Assembly (NCBI RefSeq): GCF_022483985.1
Contig: NZ_JAKVME010000001.1
Location: 868,001-932,000 of the forward strand
DNA length: 64,000 bases
Direction of reading: 5' to 3'
DNA from: Acetobacter sp.
Lineage (GTDB): Bacteria > Pseudomonadota > Alphaproteobacteria > Acetobacterales > Acetobacteraceae
Shown here: piece after piece, positions 35,750 to 44,684 of the stretch
Layout: each line of letters starts with the position of its first letter
Position numbering within the stretch: the stretch's first letter is position 1
Made by a program: the position numbers and the translations under genes
The notes under the pieces: generated by a model
Databases searched by the model: none
The model's input: only the letters and a program-made list of their open reading frames with translations
Told to the model about the DNA's origin: nothing

Positions 35750-36901
35750 CTATCGTGGACCGGCCAGAGGCCCCAGCGCGGCCTGCACGCCAAATTCTCC
35801 CGGTAGGGAACCGCAAGGAAAAAGCACGTTGACGTGGCCCATCTTGCGACCGGGGCGCGCCTCCTGTTTACCATAAAGATGCGGGATCAGCCCCTGCTTC
35901 CCGACGATCTCAGGCCACAAGGCCATGTCATCAGGTCCGACGAGATTTTTCATGACTGCATCCGAGTGACGCACGGCTTCAGGCAAAGGTAATCCGGTCA
36001 CAGCGCGGACATGCATCTCAAACTGGTCACAGGAACACGCGTCCATTGTCCAGTGGCCGGAATTGTGGGGGCGGGGGGCGATTTCATTGACAAGCAGTGC
36101 GCCGGTGCGCCCAACAAACATTTCGACCCCCATGATCCCGATGAGGTCGAGACCTTCAGCAATGCGGCAGGCGAGCCTGCCCGCTTCGGTTGCCAGTTCC
36201 TCGCTGATGCGGGCAGGGGCAAGACTGAGATCCAGAATGCCGGAAACATGCCGGTTTTCAGTCGCCGGAAATGTGCAGGTGGTCCCATCGACACCCCGCG
36301 CAACCATGACACTGATTTCCATGGCGAAATCGACCATCCCTTCCGCAACCAGCGGTTTTGGCGAGAGAGTCGTCAGAGCCTCTGTCAGTTGGTCGGCGTT
36401 CTGGACACGAAACTGGCCTTTGCCGTCGTAACCCATGCGGGTGGTTTTCAGGATGAAGGGATAACCGACTGTCTCGGCGGCTTCCGCGAGACTTTCCGCA
36501 TCCGTGACAATTTTCCAGGGAGCTACCGGAATACCGATGGAACCAAGGAACGTCTTTTCCTGCTCACGGTCCTGACTGATCCGGAGAATGGCGCCGGAAG
36601 GACGGACGGGTTTGAGACCGGACAGCAGATCAAGCCCGTTTGCCGAGATATTCTCAAATTCGAACGTGACGACATCAACGGCTTCGGCAAAGCGCTTCAA
36701 CACGTCAGGATCATTGAACGAGCCGATGGTTGCGCCGTGAGAAACCTGAACACCCGGCTCATCTTCATGCTGCGCGAGAATGTGGGAGCGAAAGCCAAGG
36801 CGGGCGGCCGCCATGGCGGACATGCGCCCCAACTGGCCTCCGCCGACAATACCAAGAACCGAGTTGGGAGGCAGGAAACCGTTCTTATTGTTCAGGTTCA
36901 T
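35750..36901 (-). CDS. purK: N5-carboxyaminoimidazole ribonucleotide synthase
   Basis: A 383-residue ATP-grasp enzyme that carboxylates aminoimidazole ribonucleotide on N5 with bicarbonate and ATP in purine synthesis. It shows the dinucleotide-like start [21 protein letters not shown], the ATP-grasp core [17 protein letters not shown] and the product region [20 protein letters not shown] 36901 is chosen because it yields the family N-terminus. The gene overlaps the 3' end of purE by 17 bases, so they form a coupled operon purE-purK. Confidence 0.95.
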   Translation of the reverse strand: MNLNNKNGFLPPNSVLGIVGGGQLGRMSAMAAARLGFRSHILAQHEDEPGVQVSHGATIGSFNDPDVLKRFAEAVDVVTFEFENISANGLDLLSGLKPVRPSGAILRISQDREQEKTFLGSIGIPVAPWKIVTDAESLAEAAETVGYPFILKTTRMGYDGKGQFRVQNADQLTEALTTLSPKPLVAEGMVDFAMEISVMVARGVDGTTCTFPATENRHVSGILDLSLAPARISEELATEAGRLACRIAEGLDLIGIMGVEMFVGRTGALLVNEIAPRPHNSGHWTMDACSCDQFEMHVRAVTGLPLPEAVRHSDAVMKNLVGPDDMALWPEIVGKQGLIPHLYGKQEARPGRKMGHVNVLFPCGSLPGEFGVQAALGPLAGPR

Positions 36902-37427
36902 CGCGTACCGAGGCAGTCTGAAGTGCGCGCCATGTGTCGAGACGGGCCGCGAGTTCCGCATCCGAGATGGCGAGAATGGAGGTGGCGAGAAGGGCCGCAT
37001 TGATGGCTCCCGCCTTGCCAATCGCAAGGGTGCCCACGGGTATGCCGCCGGGCATCTGGACGATGGAGAGCAGGCTGTCCATGCCTTTCAGAGTCTTGGA
37101 CTCAACAGGCACACCCAGAACCGGAAGCCGTGTCCATGCCGCGCACATGCCCGGCAGATGGGCCGCGCCACCTGCTCCGGCGATGATGACAGACAGGCCG
37201 CGATCGGAGGCCGTGCGGGCATACTCCGCCAGACGGTCGGGAGTCCGGTGCGCCGAGACGATCCTTGTCTCATAAGGCACTTCCAGCGCATCCAGAGTCA
37301 GCGTGGCATGCTGCATGGTTTCCCAGTCAGACTGGCTTCCCATGATGATTCCCACACGGGGCGCTTCTGAGCCCTGCTTCACAGCATCATCGGCTGCCGA
37401 TTCAGGCTGGTTTTCAGTATTATCCAT
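36885..37427 (-). CDS. purE: N5-carboxyaminoimidazole ribonucleotide mutase
   Basis: A 180-residue class I PurE moving the carboxylate from N5 to C4 of the aminoimidazole ring. Motifs are [45 protein letters not shown] and [17 protein letters not shown]. Presence of purK confirms the class I (N5-CAIR) route. The first 22 residues are an extra acidic tail. It is the first gene of the purEK unit. Confidence 0.95.
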   Translation of the reverse strand: MDNTENQPESAADDAVKQGSEAPRVGIIMGSQSDWETMQHATLTLDALEVPYETRIVSAHRTPDRLAEYARTASDRGLSVIIAGAGGAAHLPGMCAAWTRLPVLGVPVESKTLKGMDSLLSIVQMPGGIPVGTLAIGKAGAINAALLATSILAISDAELAARLDTWRALQTASVRDEPEQ

Positions 37428-37465
37428 GATCTCTCAAATCTCGGAACCTGATCAGACTATTGCGG

Positions 37466-37666
37466 TTATGCAATGTTGTCCGGAATAAGATGACTTTCGA
37501 TCCACGCAATTTCATCCTTGAGGAGGAGCTTGCGCTTCTTCAGCCTCTGAAGCTGGAGATGATCCATCGGTTCATGAACCAGACGGTCAATGACCGTATC
37601 CAGATCACGATGTTCGCTCCGCAGCTCATGAAGCCTGCGCAGCATACTCTCCCGATCACTCAGCAT
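37466..37666 (-). CDS. YdcH/DUF465 family small coiled-coil protein
   Basis: A 66-residue protein with the YdcH pattern: HELRSEHRDLDTVIDRLVHE, then QLQRLKKRKLLLKDEIAWIES. It forms a charged helical hairpin. Function is unknown across the family. GGAGG 4 bases before ATG makes a strong start. A second member lies 257 bp away on the opposite strand (37923-38093). Confidence 0.85.
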   Translation of the reverse strand: MLSDRESMLRRLHELRSEHRDLDTVIDRLVHEPMDHLQLQRLKKRKLLLKDEIAWIESHLIPDNIA

Positions 37667-37922
37667 CGCACCTCCGGCATTCTCGTCCAGTGATATTCAC
37701 CACGAGCACCTGCTTTACACATCCGTAAGACCATCAGCCCTGATCTTTGTCACGTTAAGCCAACGGATTGTCTTGCACCAGTGCCCAGAATCTTCTCCGG
37801 AAGGAAGAAGTGGACCGCGATGAAAAATAAACCGTGAAACATGAGCAATTTTTCATGTCAGATTGGTGACAGACGGCGCTAGCATCGTCTCGTTGCAACT
37901 ATCCAAATCGGAGAGTGAAACA

Positions 37923-38093
37923 ATGAGCAAGCAATCACGCCTTGAAAGCCTCAGCCGCCGTCATTCCGTCCTCGATGCGAAAATCCATGACGAAGGGCAT
38001 CGTCCCATGCCCGACCAGCATGTCCTGATGCGCCTCAAACTGCAGAAACTCACGGTCAAGGAAGAGATGGATCGCGTCAGGGCCACGTCCTGA
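37923..38093 (+). CDS. YdcH/DUF465 family small protein (second copy)
   Basis: A 56-residue protein with the same architecture: RLESLSRRHSVLDAKIHDE, followed by MRLKLQKLTVKEEMDRV. GGAGAG about 8 bases before ATG 37923 sets the start inside a longer open frame. It is divergent from the other DUF465 gene and convergent with the DUF1013 gene. Function unknown. Confidence 0.82.
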   Translation: MSKQSRLESLSRRHSVLDAKIHDEGHRPMPDQHVLMRLKLQKLTVKEEMDRVRATS

Positions 38094-38148
38094 CGGAATG
38101 CTTCTCGACAGGCTGCGTCTGTAAAAGCAGGCGCAGCCTCTGAGTGTC

Positions 38149-38724
38149 TCAGTCTTCGCTTTCAATCGGCATGGGCTGGGGGACTTCCTGCCCGTCGCGC
38201 GTCAGACGCTCATTGGCGGCAGTCACAGCGGCGTTGAGATCCATCTGGCTGCACAGCCCCAGTGTTACCGGGTCACGCGGCTTGATGTTCTGGCTGTTCC
38301 AGTGTTGACGGTCACGAACTTTGGCAATGGTGTCCTTGGTTGTGCCGAGCAGTTTGGCAATCTGCTGATCCTGAACCTGCGGAAAGTTGCGTAGAACAAA
38401 CGCGATACCGTCCGGACGGTCATTGCGACGCGCAACCGGGGTGTAGCGAGCGCCCTTGGCGCGGCGCTTTACAGAATTGACCGTCGCAAGAATCTTCAGT
38501 TTCGCGTTGGGATCGGCCTCACACCGGCTGATTTCTTCCGCTGTGACCTGACGGTTGGCAACCGGGTCATATCCCACGATTCCCTGCGCGACTTCGCCAT
38601 CCGCGATGGCCTGAACTTCCAGCGGATGCATGCCGCAGAATTCAGCGACCTGTGTGAAGGTCAGAGCCGTTTTTTCGATCAGCCAGACGGCTGTCGCCTT
38701 GGGCATAAGAGGAAGCGTGCTCAT
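38149..38724 (-). CDS. DUF1013 (TrcR-like) transcriptional regulator
   Basis: A 191-residue protein with the alphaproteobacterial DUF1013 sequence: MPKATAVWLIEKTALTFTQVAEFCGMHPLEVQAIADGE, GYDPVANRQVTAEEI, and a second helix-turn-helix-like part FPQVQDQQIAKLLGTTKDTIAKVRDR. Helix-turn-helix patterns at both ends indicate DNA binding. From memory, members of this family have been described as cell-cycle transcription factors acting with RNA polymerase in alphaproteobacteria, but that name should be verified. AGGA 6 bases upstream supports the start. Confidence 0.85.
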   Translation of the reverse strand: MSTLPLMPKATAVWLIEKTALTFTQVAEFCGMHPLEVQAIADGEVAQGIVGYDPVANRQVTAEEISRCEADPNAKLKILATVNSVKRRAKGARYTPVARRNDRPDGIAFVLRNFPQVQDQQIAKLLGTTKDTIAKVRDRQHWNSQNIKPRDPVTLGLCSQMDLNAAVTAANERLTRDGQEVPQPMPIESED

Positions 38725-38920
38725 CGTCGATCCTGTTGCTGCGTGGTCTCTTGGCGCTCACGCAGGCACCGGGATCGGCTTGTCTGGGCGAGGGCCTTAC
38801 CGACCCGTCCCTGCGTGCCTGCCGGCGCGCTGTTGTGTACGGTAATGGCCGCCGCTCGCGATGGGGTCAAGCGAAAATCGTCAACCGGGCGAATGGGGAG
38901 AGCAGCACGAGGATAAGGCT

Positions 38921-38968
38921 CAAAAAGAAAAACCCTGCCACCGGGCTACGGGGCAGGGTTTTTCCTGT
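38921..38968 (-). terminator. Rho-independent terminator of rpmE
   Basis: AAACCCTGCC (38930-38939) pairs with GGCAGGGTTT (38952-38961). Read from the minus strand the stem is followed by TTTTTCTTTTTG, a good U-tract, about 50 bp past the rpmE stop. The plus strand also carries TTTTT, so it could act in both directions. Confidence 0.85.
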
Positions 38969-39011
38969 TCCACCCGTGGAAAGAAAAATTCTTCCCACGA
39001 ATATCCTTTTC

Positions 39012-39239
39012 TCAGGAGCTGCGCTTGCCGATGCCAGCAAAACGCTTGTTGAACTTGGCCACCTGGCCTCCGCTGTCGATCATGCGCTGGACGCCTGTCC
39101 ATGCCGGATGAGACTTCGGGTCGATATCAAGACGCAGGGTGTCGCCAGCAGCGCCCATGCACGAATACGTCTTGTATTCCGTACCGTCGGTCATGATGAT
39201 GTTGACCTCGTGATAGTCGGGGTGGATATTCTGTTTCAT
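39012..39239 (-). CDS. rpmE: Ribosomal protein bL31
   Basis: A 75-residue large-subunit ribosomal protein. It starts [27 protein letters not shown] and contains [18 protein letters not shown], the alphaproteobacterial form. The CxxC zinc motif of some L31 proteins is missing: only a single Cys occurs at about residue 27. Purine-rich AGAGAG precedes ATG 39239. Single gene with its own terminator. Confidence 0.95.
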   Translation of the reverse strand: MKQNIHPDYHEVNIIMTDGTEYKTYSCMGAAGDTLRLDIDPKSHPAWTGVQRMIDSGGQVAKFNKRFAGIGKRSS

Positions 39240-39516
39240 TTCAACGCTCTCTAGAAAAAATTCCCGATGCCGACCGGGAATGGATCGCGCACATATAGGC
39301 GGATCAGACAGGCAAGGCAACGAGGAAAGCGGCGAAAAACGGCAATTTTCCGCATAGTGCGGATAACGTCTCACCGAAAAACCGCTTGATGGTTTTTTTA
39401 CTTCCTGTGGCGTAAAACCAACGCCTTCGCCCATTTGTTGCCATAAGATTAATCTAACATTGTAAATCTGCGTGGACAGTCGTTAAGACAGGTTACATCA
39501 TTTTTTAGAGGATCTC

Positions 39517-39981
39517 ATGGCAGACAAGAAACTTGCTGTGCATACGCCGGGTTGGGTCAATGACTTCAAAGCCTTCATCATGCGAGGCAATGTCGTTGAT
39601 ATGGCCGTCGGTGTCATCATCGGCGCAGCCTTTACAGCGATTGTGAACAGTCTGGTCAAGGACGTGTTCAATCCGGTGCTTGGTCTGGCCACGGGTGGTA
39701 TTGATTTCAGCAACCTGTTTGTGACGCTCAAAGGTCCTGTTGAGCCGACGCTCGACGCAGCCCAGAAAGCGGGCGCCGTCACCCTCAACTATGGCGTTTT
39801 CATCAACGCTGTCATCCAGTTCCTGATCGTCGCCATTGTCATCTTCTGGATGGTGCGTCTTCTGTCCAAGCTGCACACGAAGCAGGCTGAAGAGCCGGCT
39901 GCTCCGGCGGAGCCGACCAAGACTGAAGTTCTGCTTCAGGATATCCGCGATGTGCTGGTCCATCAGCAGACACACAACTGA
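39517..39981 (+). CDS. mscL: Large-conductance mechanosensitive channel
   Basis: A 154-residue MscL, a pentameric inner-membrane pore that opens under extreme membrane tension to release solutes on hypo-osmotic shock. The pore-lining first helix FIMRGNVVDMAVGVIIGAAFTAIVNSLVKD and the second helix INAVIQFLIVAIVIFWMVRLL are typical. The periplasmic loop and the Ala/Pro-rich cytoplasmic C-terminus are slightly longer than in E. coli (136 aa). AGAGGA upstream is the ribosome binding site. Single gene ended by the hairpin at 40009. Confidence 0.97.
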   Translation: MADKKLAVHTPGWVNDFKAFIMRGNVVDMAVGVIIGAAFTAIVNSLVKDVFNPVLGLATGGIDFSNLFVTLKGPVEPTLDAAQKAGAVTLNYGVFINAVIQFLIVAIVIFWMVRLLSKLHTKQAEEPAAPAEPTKTEVLLQDIRDVLVHQQTHN

Positions 39982-40008
39982 TACGGTCTTTCTGTATTGG
40001 GGATGATG

Positions 40009-40038
40009 AAAGAGGAGCTCTTGGCTCCTCTTTTTTGT
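40009..40038 (+). terminator. Rho-independent terminator after mscL
   Basis: A 10-bp perfect stem, AAAGAGGAGC (40009-40018) with its complement at 40024-40033, a 5-base loop, and a T6 tail. It stands about 27 bp after the mscL stop. Confidence 0.92.
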
Positions 40039-40197
40039 TTTTGCCTGCTGATGCGGCGCAATTGATCTGACGTCTTGCCCGGAGCAATATTTTCCGGGTG
40101 CTTCCGCCAGATGGAAAGACTGGGTGATTTGCAGGTGGGACTTCGTAGAGTTTCTGATGCGTAGTTACATCAAGAAGAGAAAGATGAAGGCCAGCCA

Positions 40198-40593
40198 ATG
40201 CGCTTGAATGTTTCAGAATCCTTGCGGAAAATCGCAGATATCAGAGGCAACGCAGCCTGGTTCAGGGATAAGACCCTGTCTCTGAAAGAAGCTGCGCTCA
40301 TCAGAAAATACTGGCCCTACATAGAGCGCGCGATTTCAAAAATCGCGAGTTCAGCCGCGTTTGAAATCATCGCTGATGAACTGATCATCGTAAGGGTGGC
40401 CAACCTCGTTATTGATCTTTTGCCTCTTCATGTCAGGTTGGTGCTGCGAAAGACGGGCATGGACCGAATTCTTGTCGCGGCGTTGTCTAAAGTAAAAAAA
40501 CAGATCATTCGGAAAATCTCTACCCTGCGTGCTGAAATGCTTGCCAGAGAGAGGGTGTTGGCTGAAAAAAACAATGACGAGAAAAGTGATTAG
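40198..40593 (+). CDS. Basic helical hypothetical protein
   Basis: A 131-residue, probably all-helical protein rich in Lys, Arg and Leu, with no signal peptide. I do not recognise a family. A hydrophobic stretch, ADELIIVRVANLVIDLLPLHVRLVL, lies in the middle and is too polar for a sure membrane segment. AAGG 7 bases before ATG supports translation. It lies between the mscL terminator and the convergent lrgB gene. Confidence 0.5.
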   Translation: MRLNVSESLRKIADIRGNAAWFRDKTLSLKEAALIRKYWPYIERAISKIASSAAFEIIADELIIVRVANLVIDLLPLHVRLVLRKTGMDRILVAALSKVKKQIIRKISTLRAEMLARERVLAEKNNDEKSD

Positions 40594-40751
40594 TATGTAT
40601 TTTTACAAACTGCGATTCTAAAAACACATCAAAATCCGTTCGCTTCAGCGGATATGGTCAATAATAAAAAGAGCCGTGAAAAATTATTTTAAACTCTTGA
40701 GCATTCAGGGAAATGCCGCTGCAAAAAGCAGCATTCCGACAATCCTCCAAT

Positions 40752-41495
40752 TTATCCGGGCAGAAAATACAGGATCAGAGGCACGATAATCGCCGTCACC
40801 AGCCCGTTCAGGCCGATGCCCAGCGCCGCGAAAGCAGCCCCTACCGGATCACGCTGCGCGACCTGAGCCGCCGCAATTCCGCTACCGGCAATTCCTGCCG
40901 CCAGTCCATGCGCCCGCCAGTCCGTAATGCCCAACCGTCGCAGGGTCGCCTCGCCAATCATCGCTGCGATGATCCCACCCAGAATGGCGAAGGCCGCCGT
41001 CAGTGCCGGTATCCCGCCGATCTGCGTGGTGATGGCGATGGCAATCGGTGTCGTCACAGCCTTGGGAGCCATGGACAGGGCGACATCGTGTGAGCCGCCA
41101 AGCAGCAGCACAAGCAGCACGCCACTGACTACCGACGTCACGGACCCGGCCAGAAGGGCCAGTGTCATGGCAGGCAGACTGCGCGTCACAAGGCGAATTG
41201 AATCCGCCAGCGGAATGGCCAGAGCGACCGTGGCCGGGCCAAGCAGAAAATTGATGATTTTGACTGACTGAAAATACGTCGCGTAGGGCGTTTCGGTCAG
41301 AAGAAGTCCGAGTGCTACGAAAGCGATCGCGAACAGCACGGGATTAGCCCAGGGCGCACGACCAAGCCGGATCTGCAACCGGACGCCCAGCGCGAAAACC
41401 GCAAGCGTCACACTCAGCCAGAACAGGGTTTCCATGTTCGGCTCCGGCAGAAAGCGTGCGTAAATCTGATGGAGCGTGTGAGAAAGAGACTGCAT
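40752..41495 (-). CDS. lrgB: LrgB/CidB-family membrane protein
   Basis: A 247-residue inner-membrane protein of the LrgB family with about seven segments. The signature runs ALSMAPKAVTTPIAIAITTQIGGIPALTAAFAILGG, with the AAGIAGSGIAAAQVAQRD region and YFQSVKIINFLLGPATVALAIPL. With LrgA it forms the antiholin-like system. In plants and bacteria related proteins move glycolate, lactate or pyruvate, which may be the real role here. The start is 2 bases after the lrgA stop. Confidence 0.9.
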   Translation of the reverse strand: MQSLSHTLHQIYARFLPEPNMETLFWLSVTLAVFALGVRLQIRLGRAPWANPVLFAIAFVALGLLLTETPYATYFQSVKIINFLLGPATVALAIPLADSIRLVTRSLPAMTLALLAGSVTSVVSGVLLVLLLGGSHDVALSMAPKAVTTPIAIAITTQIGGIPALTAAFAILGGIIAAMIGEATLRRLGITDWRAHGLAAGIAGSGIAAAQVAQRDPVGAAFAALGIGLNGLVTAIIVPLILYFLPG

Positions 41496-41497
41496 TG

Positions 41498-41911
41498 TCA
41501 GAGCACCTGTCCGCCGGTATCGGGAATCCGCTCGGGTGAAGGACGGTCATGCGTCGCCTTGTGCATTACGAACGCCGTCACCATCAGTCCGAGAAGCGTG
41601 GAACCGAACAGGGCCACCGCAATCGGCAGGCCATTGGCGAGCAGCACGGGCATCTGCGTGACCAGTCCCACACCGGCAGGGACGAATAGCAGTCCGAGGC
41701 AGGCGATCAGGCTGCGGGACAGAGAGGACAGGGCTGGGGTATCAAAGGAGGAAACTCGCGTGTCTGCGCGTGTCCGGCTGCGTTTCCAGAGCAGGGCGGC
41801 GGCGAGCAGGAACATGCCGATTACCGGACCGGGAACGGGGAGGCGTAGAGTTATCTGCAACGCGGACCCCAGCAACTGGAACAGAATCAGAATGAGGAAA
41901 GCTTCCGGCAT
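41498..41911 (-). CDS. lrgA: LrgA/CidA-family membrane protein
   Basis: A 137-residue holin-like protein with four hydrophobic segments: LILILFQLLGSALQITLRLPVPGPVIGMFLLAAALL, LIACLGLLFVPAGVGLV and LPIAVALFGSTLLGLMVTAFVM. It is the expected partner of LrgB, in the order lrgA-lrgB. Known LrgAB proteins modulate autolysis and pyruvate uptake. No LysR or LytSR regulator is adjacent. Confidence 0.9.
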   Translation of the reverse strand: MPEAFLILILFQLLGSALQITLRLPVPGPVIGMFLLAAALLWKRSRTRADTRVSSFDTPALSSLSRSLIACLGLLFVPAGVGLVTQMPVLLANGLPIAVALFGSTLLGLMVTAFVMHKATHDRPSPERIPDTGGQVL

Positions 41912-42294
41912 GGTTTTTCTTCTTTTTGGAGGTGCATCGGATGCCCGAACCGGAAAAGCTGCAATCCGGGCATGGTGCTCCCCGGTTCACGAAAGGGCGC
42001 GTCAGCCCATGTTGCCCGCAACCCGATGACTGGCAAACCACATTTGCGCGCACTCCCTGACGGGGAGGCGTTCCGTTTCATGGAATCATTCCACTGAACG
42101 CAGGTTGAGCAGAATGATTCTGGAGCAACATCCGATCAGACGGAATCGTCTGGTCGGATGAAGTTGCTCGATAAACAGTGTGTCAGGGCGTTGTTAATAG
42201 AGGCTTTTCATCAGATTAAAGAAGCCTGTTTCAACCGGGCCAGATTCAGGACCCGGTCGAAACGTCTCGTCACATTGGAGGGAATGGACCGCCT
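41912..42294. other. Intergenic stretch with palindromic repeat
   Basis: About 380 bases between lrgA and glcB. Apart from the 55-bp palindromic repeat (42123-42177) nothing recognisable was seen. A short open frame at 42158-42346 overlaps the repeat and glcB and is not credited. Confidence 0.5.
42123..42177. repeat. Dispersed palindromic repeat, copy 1
   Basis: A 55-bp unit with 53 of 55 bases identical to the copy at 62290-62344. Outer arms GAGCAAC / GTTGCTC and inner arms ATCCGATCAGACG / CGTCTGGTCGGAT (one G-U) fold into a long hairpin around a GAAT loop. Similar extragenic palindromes with a TCCGATCAGA core are widespread in alphaproteobacterial genomes. Intergenic, between lrgA and glcB. 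Confidence 0.9.
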
Positions 42295-44514
42295 TCAGTC
42301 GGCGGCGAATTCCATGTCCTCCTGTGTCACGCCTTCGACACGGTGACGGTGTTTGGCTTCCCTGCGGCGCCTGTGCAGGATGCTCTCCGTATAGCCGTTC
42401 GGCTGACGTGCGCCGTCGAACACCAGTTCACGGGCCGCCATGAACGCCGGACCATCCTGATGGGTGGAAAGCGGGACGTATCCGGCCTCGTCCTGATTCT
42501 GCTCGTCAACCAGTCGCGCCATCCGGGTCAGAGCCGCTTCGACCTGTGTTTCCGTCACGATGCCGTGCATCAGCCAGTTGGCGACATGCTGTGACGAAAT
42601 CCGCAGGGTGGCGCGGTCCTCCATCAGCCCCACATGGTTGAGATCAGGCACCTTGGAACAGCCGACGCCCATATCCACCCAGCGCACCACATAGCCGAGA
42701 ATGCTCTGGAGATTGGTGTCGAGTTCGGCGGCGATTTCTTCCTCAGACCAGTGAGCGCCATGCGCCAGCGGCAGGGACAGCAGATCCTCCATCGGCAGGG
42801 GCGCGTGATATCTGAGTTCCTTCTGGACCTCGGCTACATCGACCTCGTGATAATGCAGGGCGTGCAGTGTGGCCGCCGTCGGAGAGGGAATCCACGCCGT
42901 GCTGGCGCCCGCCCGCATCTGCGCGCCCTTCTGCTCCAGCATGTCGGCCATCCGGTCGGGGATCGCCCACATGCCCTTGCCGATCTGTCCATGACCACGC
43001 GGGCCGATGCCCAGACCACATTCCAGCCCGATGGCGGCGTTACGCTGCTCGTAAGCTCTGATCCACGGCTCCTTCTTCATGTCGCCTTTCCGCACGACAG
43101 GGCCAGCCTTCATGCAGGTATGGATCTCGTCGCCCGTCCGGTCGAGGAAGCCGGTATTGATGAAGAACACGCGCTCCCGCGCCGCATTGATGCAGGCGGC
43201 AAGATTACAGCTCGTGCGGCGCTCCTCGTCCATGATGCCCATCTTGATCGTGTTGCGGGGCAGGGAGAGGGTTTCCTCGACCGAGGTGAAGATGGCGTCG
43301 GAAAGAGCGACTTCCTGCGAACCGTGCATCTTCGGGCGGACGAGATAGATCGACCCCATGCGGCTGTTGCGGAAGGCGCTGTTGCCGCGCAGATCATGCA
43401 GAGCGATGACCGACAGGATGATCGCATCGAGCACGTTTTCCGGTGTCTCGTTGCCCTCGGCATCCAGCACCATGTCCGTGAACATGTGATAGCCGACCGT
43501 GCGCACGAGCATCAGGCTTCGGCCATGCAGGGTCAGCGGCGCGCCATTCGGTGCGGTGTAGCTGCGGTCCTGCGCCAGAGACCGGTTCGTGACCTTGCCG
43601 TTGCGGGGAACCGCCGCCGTCAGCGTGCCGCGCATGAGGCCGAGCCAGTTGCGGTAGACGATGACCTTGTCCTGCGCATCCACGGCGGCCACGCTGTCTT
43701 CGCAGTCCATGATGGTGCTCAGCGCGGATTCCACGATCACGTCGGCGATGCCAGCCTTGTCCGTGCTGCCGACAGGGGAGGAGCGGTCGATCTTCAGCTC
43801 AATATGCAGGCCGCGATTGTTGAACAGGACCGCGCGCGGCTCTGAAGGCGATCCCGCGAACCCGGCGAACTGCGTTGGGTGCTTCAGACCGGTCGTGCGG
43901 CCACAGTCCAGCTTGGCGTGCAGTTCGCCGTGATGAACATAGTAGGACACGCTGTCGGCGTGGCTACCGATGAGCAGCGGCACGGTTTCATCAAGAAACA
44001 GCTTGGCGCGGCGCACGACGATACGACCTCGCAGCGGGTTGTAGTCCGTTCCGCACTGGAAAGGCGCGTTCTGGGGCAGGGCGTCCGTGCCGTAGAGCGC
44101 GTCATACAGGCTGCCCCAGCGCGCGTTGGCGGCGTTCAGGGCGTAGCGGGCGTTGTTGACAGGCACCACGAGCTGCGGCCCGGCAACACGGCCGATCTCC
44201 GCATCCACGTTCTGCGTCGAGACGGTGAATTTGGGTGGGAGTTCCTCGACATAGCCGATCTCGCGCATGAAGCGGGTGCGGAGATGCATGTCCGTGCCGC
44301 TGCTGCCGATCAGGAAATTGTCGATGGCCTTCTGGAGTCGGTCACGTTGCGCGAGCGCGTGACGAATTTTGGGGGAGTATTCGGCGACAAGACCGGAAAC
44401 GCCCGCCCAGAACGTCTCCGGTGAAACGCCGGTTTCCGGCAGAACTTCGGTGTTGACGAACGTATGAAGACCGCAGTCGATGCTGATGCCTTCAATCTGG
44501 ATATGCGTGGTCAT
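42295..44514 (-). CDS. glcB: Malate synthase G
   Basis: A 739-residue monomeric malate synthase condensing glyoxylate with acetyl-CoA to malate. Signature regions are STIMDCEDSVAAVDAQDKV, the RTGDEIHTCMKAGPVVRKGD segment, GLECGLGIGPRGHGQIGKGMWAIPDRM and IPSPTAATLHALHYHEVDV. The length matches isoform G (about 720-740), not the shorter isoform A. ATG 44514 is chosen by homology. It follows aceA by about 170 bp on the same strand, so the two glyoxylate-shunt enzymes likely share expression, with a possible extra promoter in the gap. Confidence 0.96.
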   Translation of the reverse strand: MTTHIQIEGISIDCGLHTFVNTEVLPETGVSPETFWAGVSGLVAEYSPKIRHALAQRDRLQKAIDNFLIGSSGTDMHLRTRFMREIGYVEELPPKFTVSTQNVDAEIGRVAGPQLVVPVNNARYALNAANARWGSLYDALYGTDALPQNAPFQCGTDYNPLRGRIVVRRAKLFLDETVPLLIGSHADSVSYYVHHGELHAKLDCGRTTGLKHPTQFAGFAGSPSEPRAVLFNNRGLHIELKIDRSSPVGSTDKAGIADVIVESALSTIMDCEDSVAAVDAQDKVIVYRNWLGLMRGTLTAAVPRNGKVTNRSLAQDRSYTAPNGAPLTLHGRSLMLVRTVGYHMFTDMVLDAEGNETPENVLDAIILSVIALHDLRGNSAFRNSRMGSIYLVRPKMHGSQEVALSDAIFTSVEETLSLPRNTIKMGIMDEERRTSCNLAACINAARERVFFINTGFLDRTGDEIHTCMKAGPVVRKGDMKKEPWIRAYEQRNAAIGLECGLGIGPRGHGQIGKGMWAIPDRMADMLEQKGAQMRAGASTAWIPSPTAATLHALHYHEVDVAEVQKELRYHAPLPMEDLLSLPLAHGAHWSEEEIAAELDTNLQSILGYVVRWVDMGVGCSKVPDLNHVGLMEDRATLRISSQHVANWLMHGIVTETQVEAALTRMARLVDEQNQDEAGYVPLSTHQDGPAFMAARELVFDGARQPNGYTESILHRRRREAKHRHRVEGVTQEDMEFAAD

Positions 44515-44684
44515 GGTCGTGTCTCCGGGTCCGTGACGGTCTGTCGGCAGCTCCCTGTCTGGATGTATAGGGACCGGAAAACCGTCACGGATTCTTCGAT
44601 GAATGAGGACCATCGTCCCGCCCGTCTCCGCAGTTGGACGGAACGATGCGCGCCGGATCGGCTCCCGGCGCAGGAGGTCAGTGT

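Noticed and set aside
42634..43845. Long plus-strand open frame of 403 codons inside the malate synthase G gene
   Set aside because: It is the antisense of glcB with no recognisable domains or ribosome binding site; high G+C genes commonly leave such open shadows.
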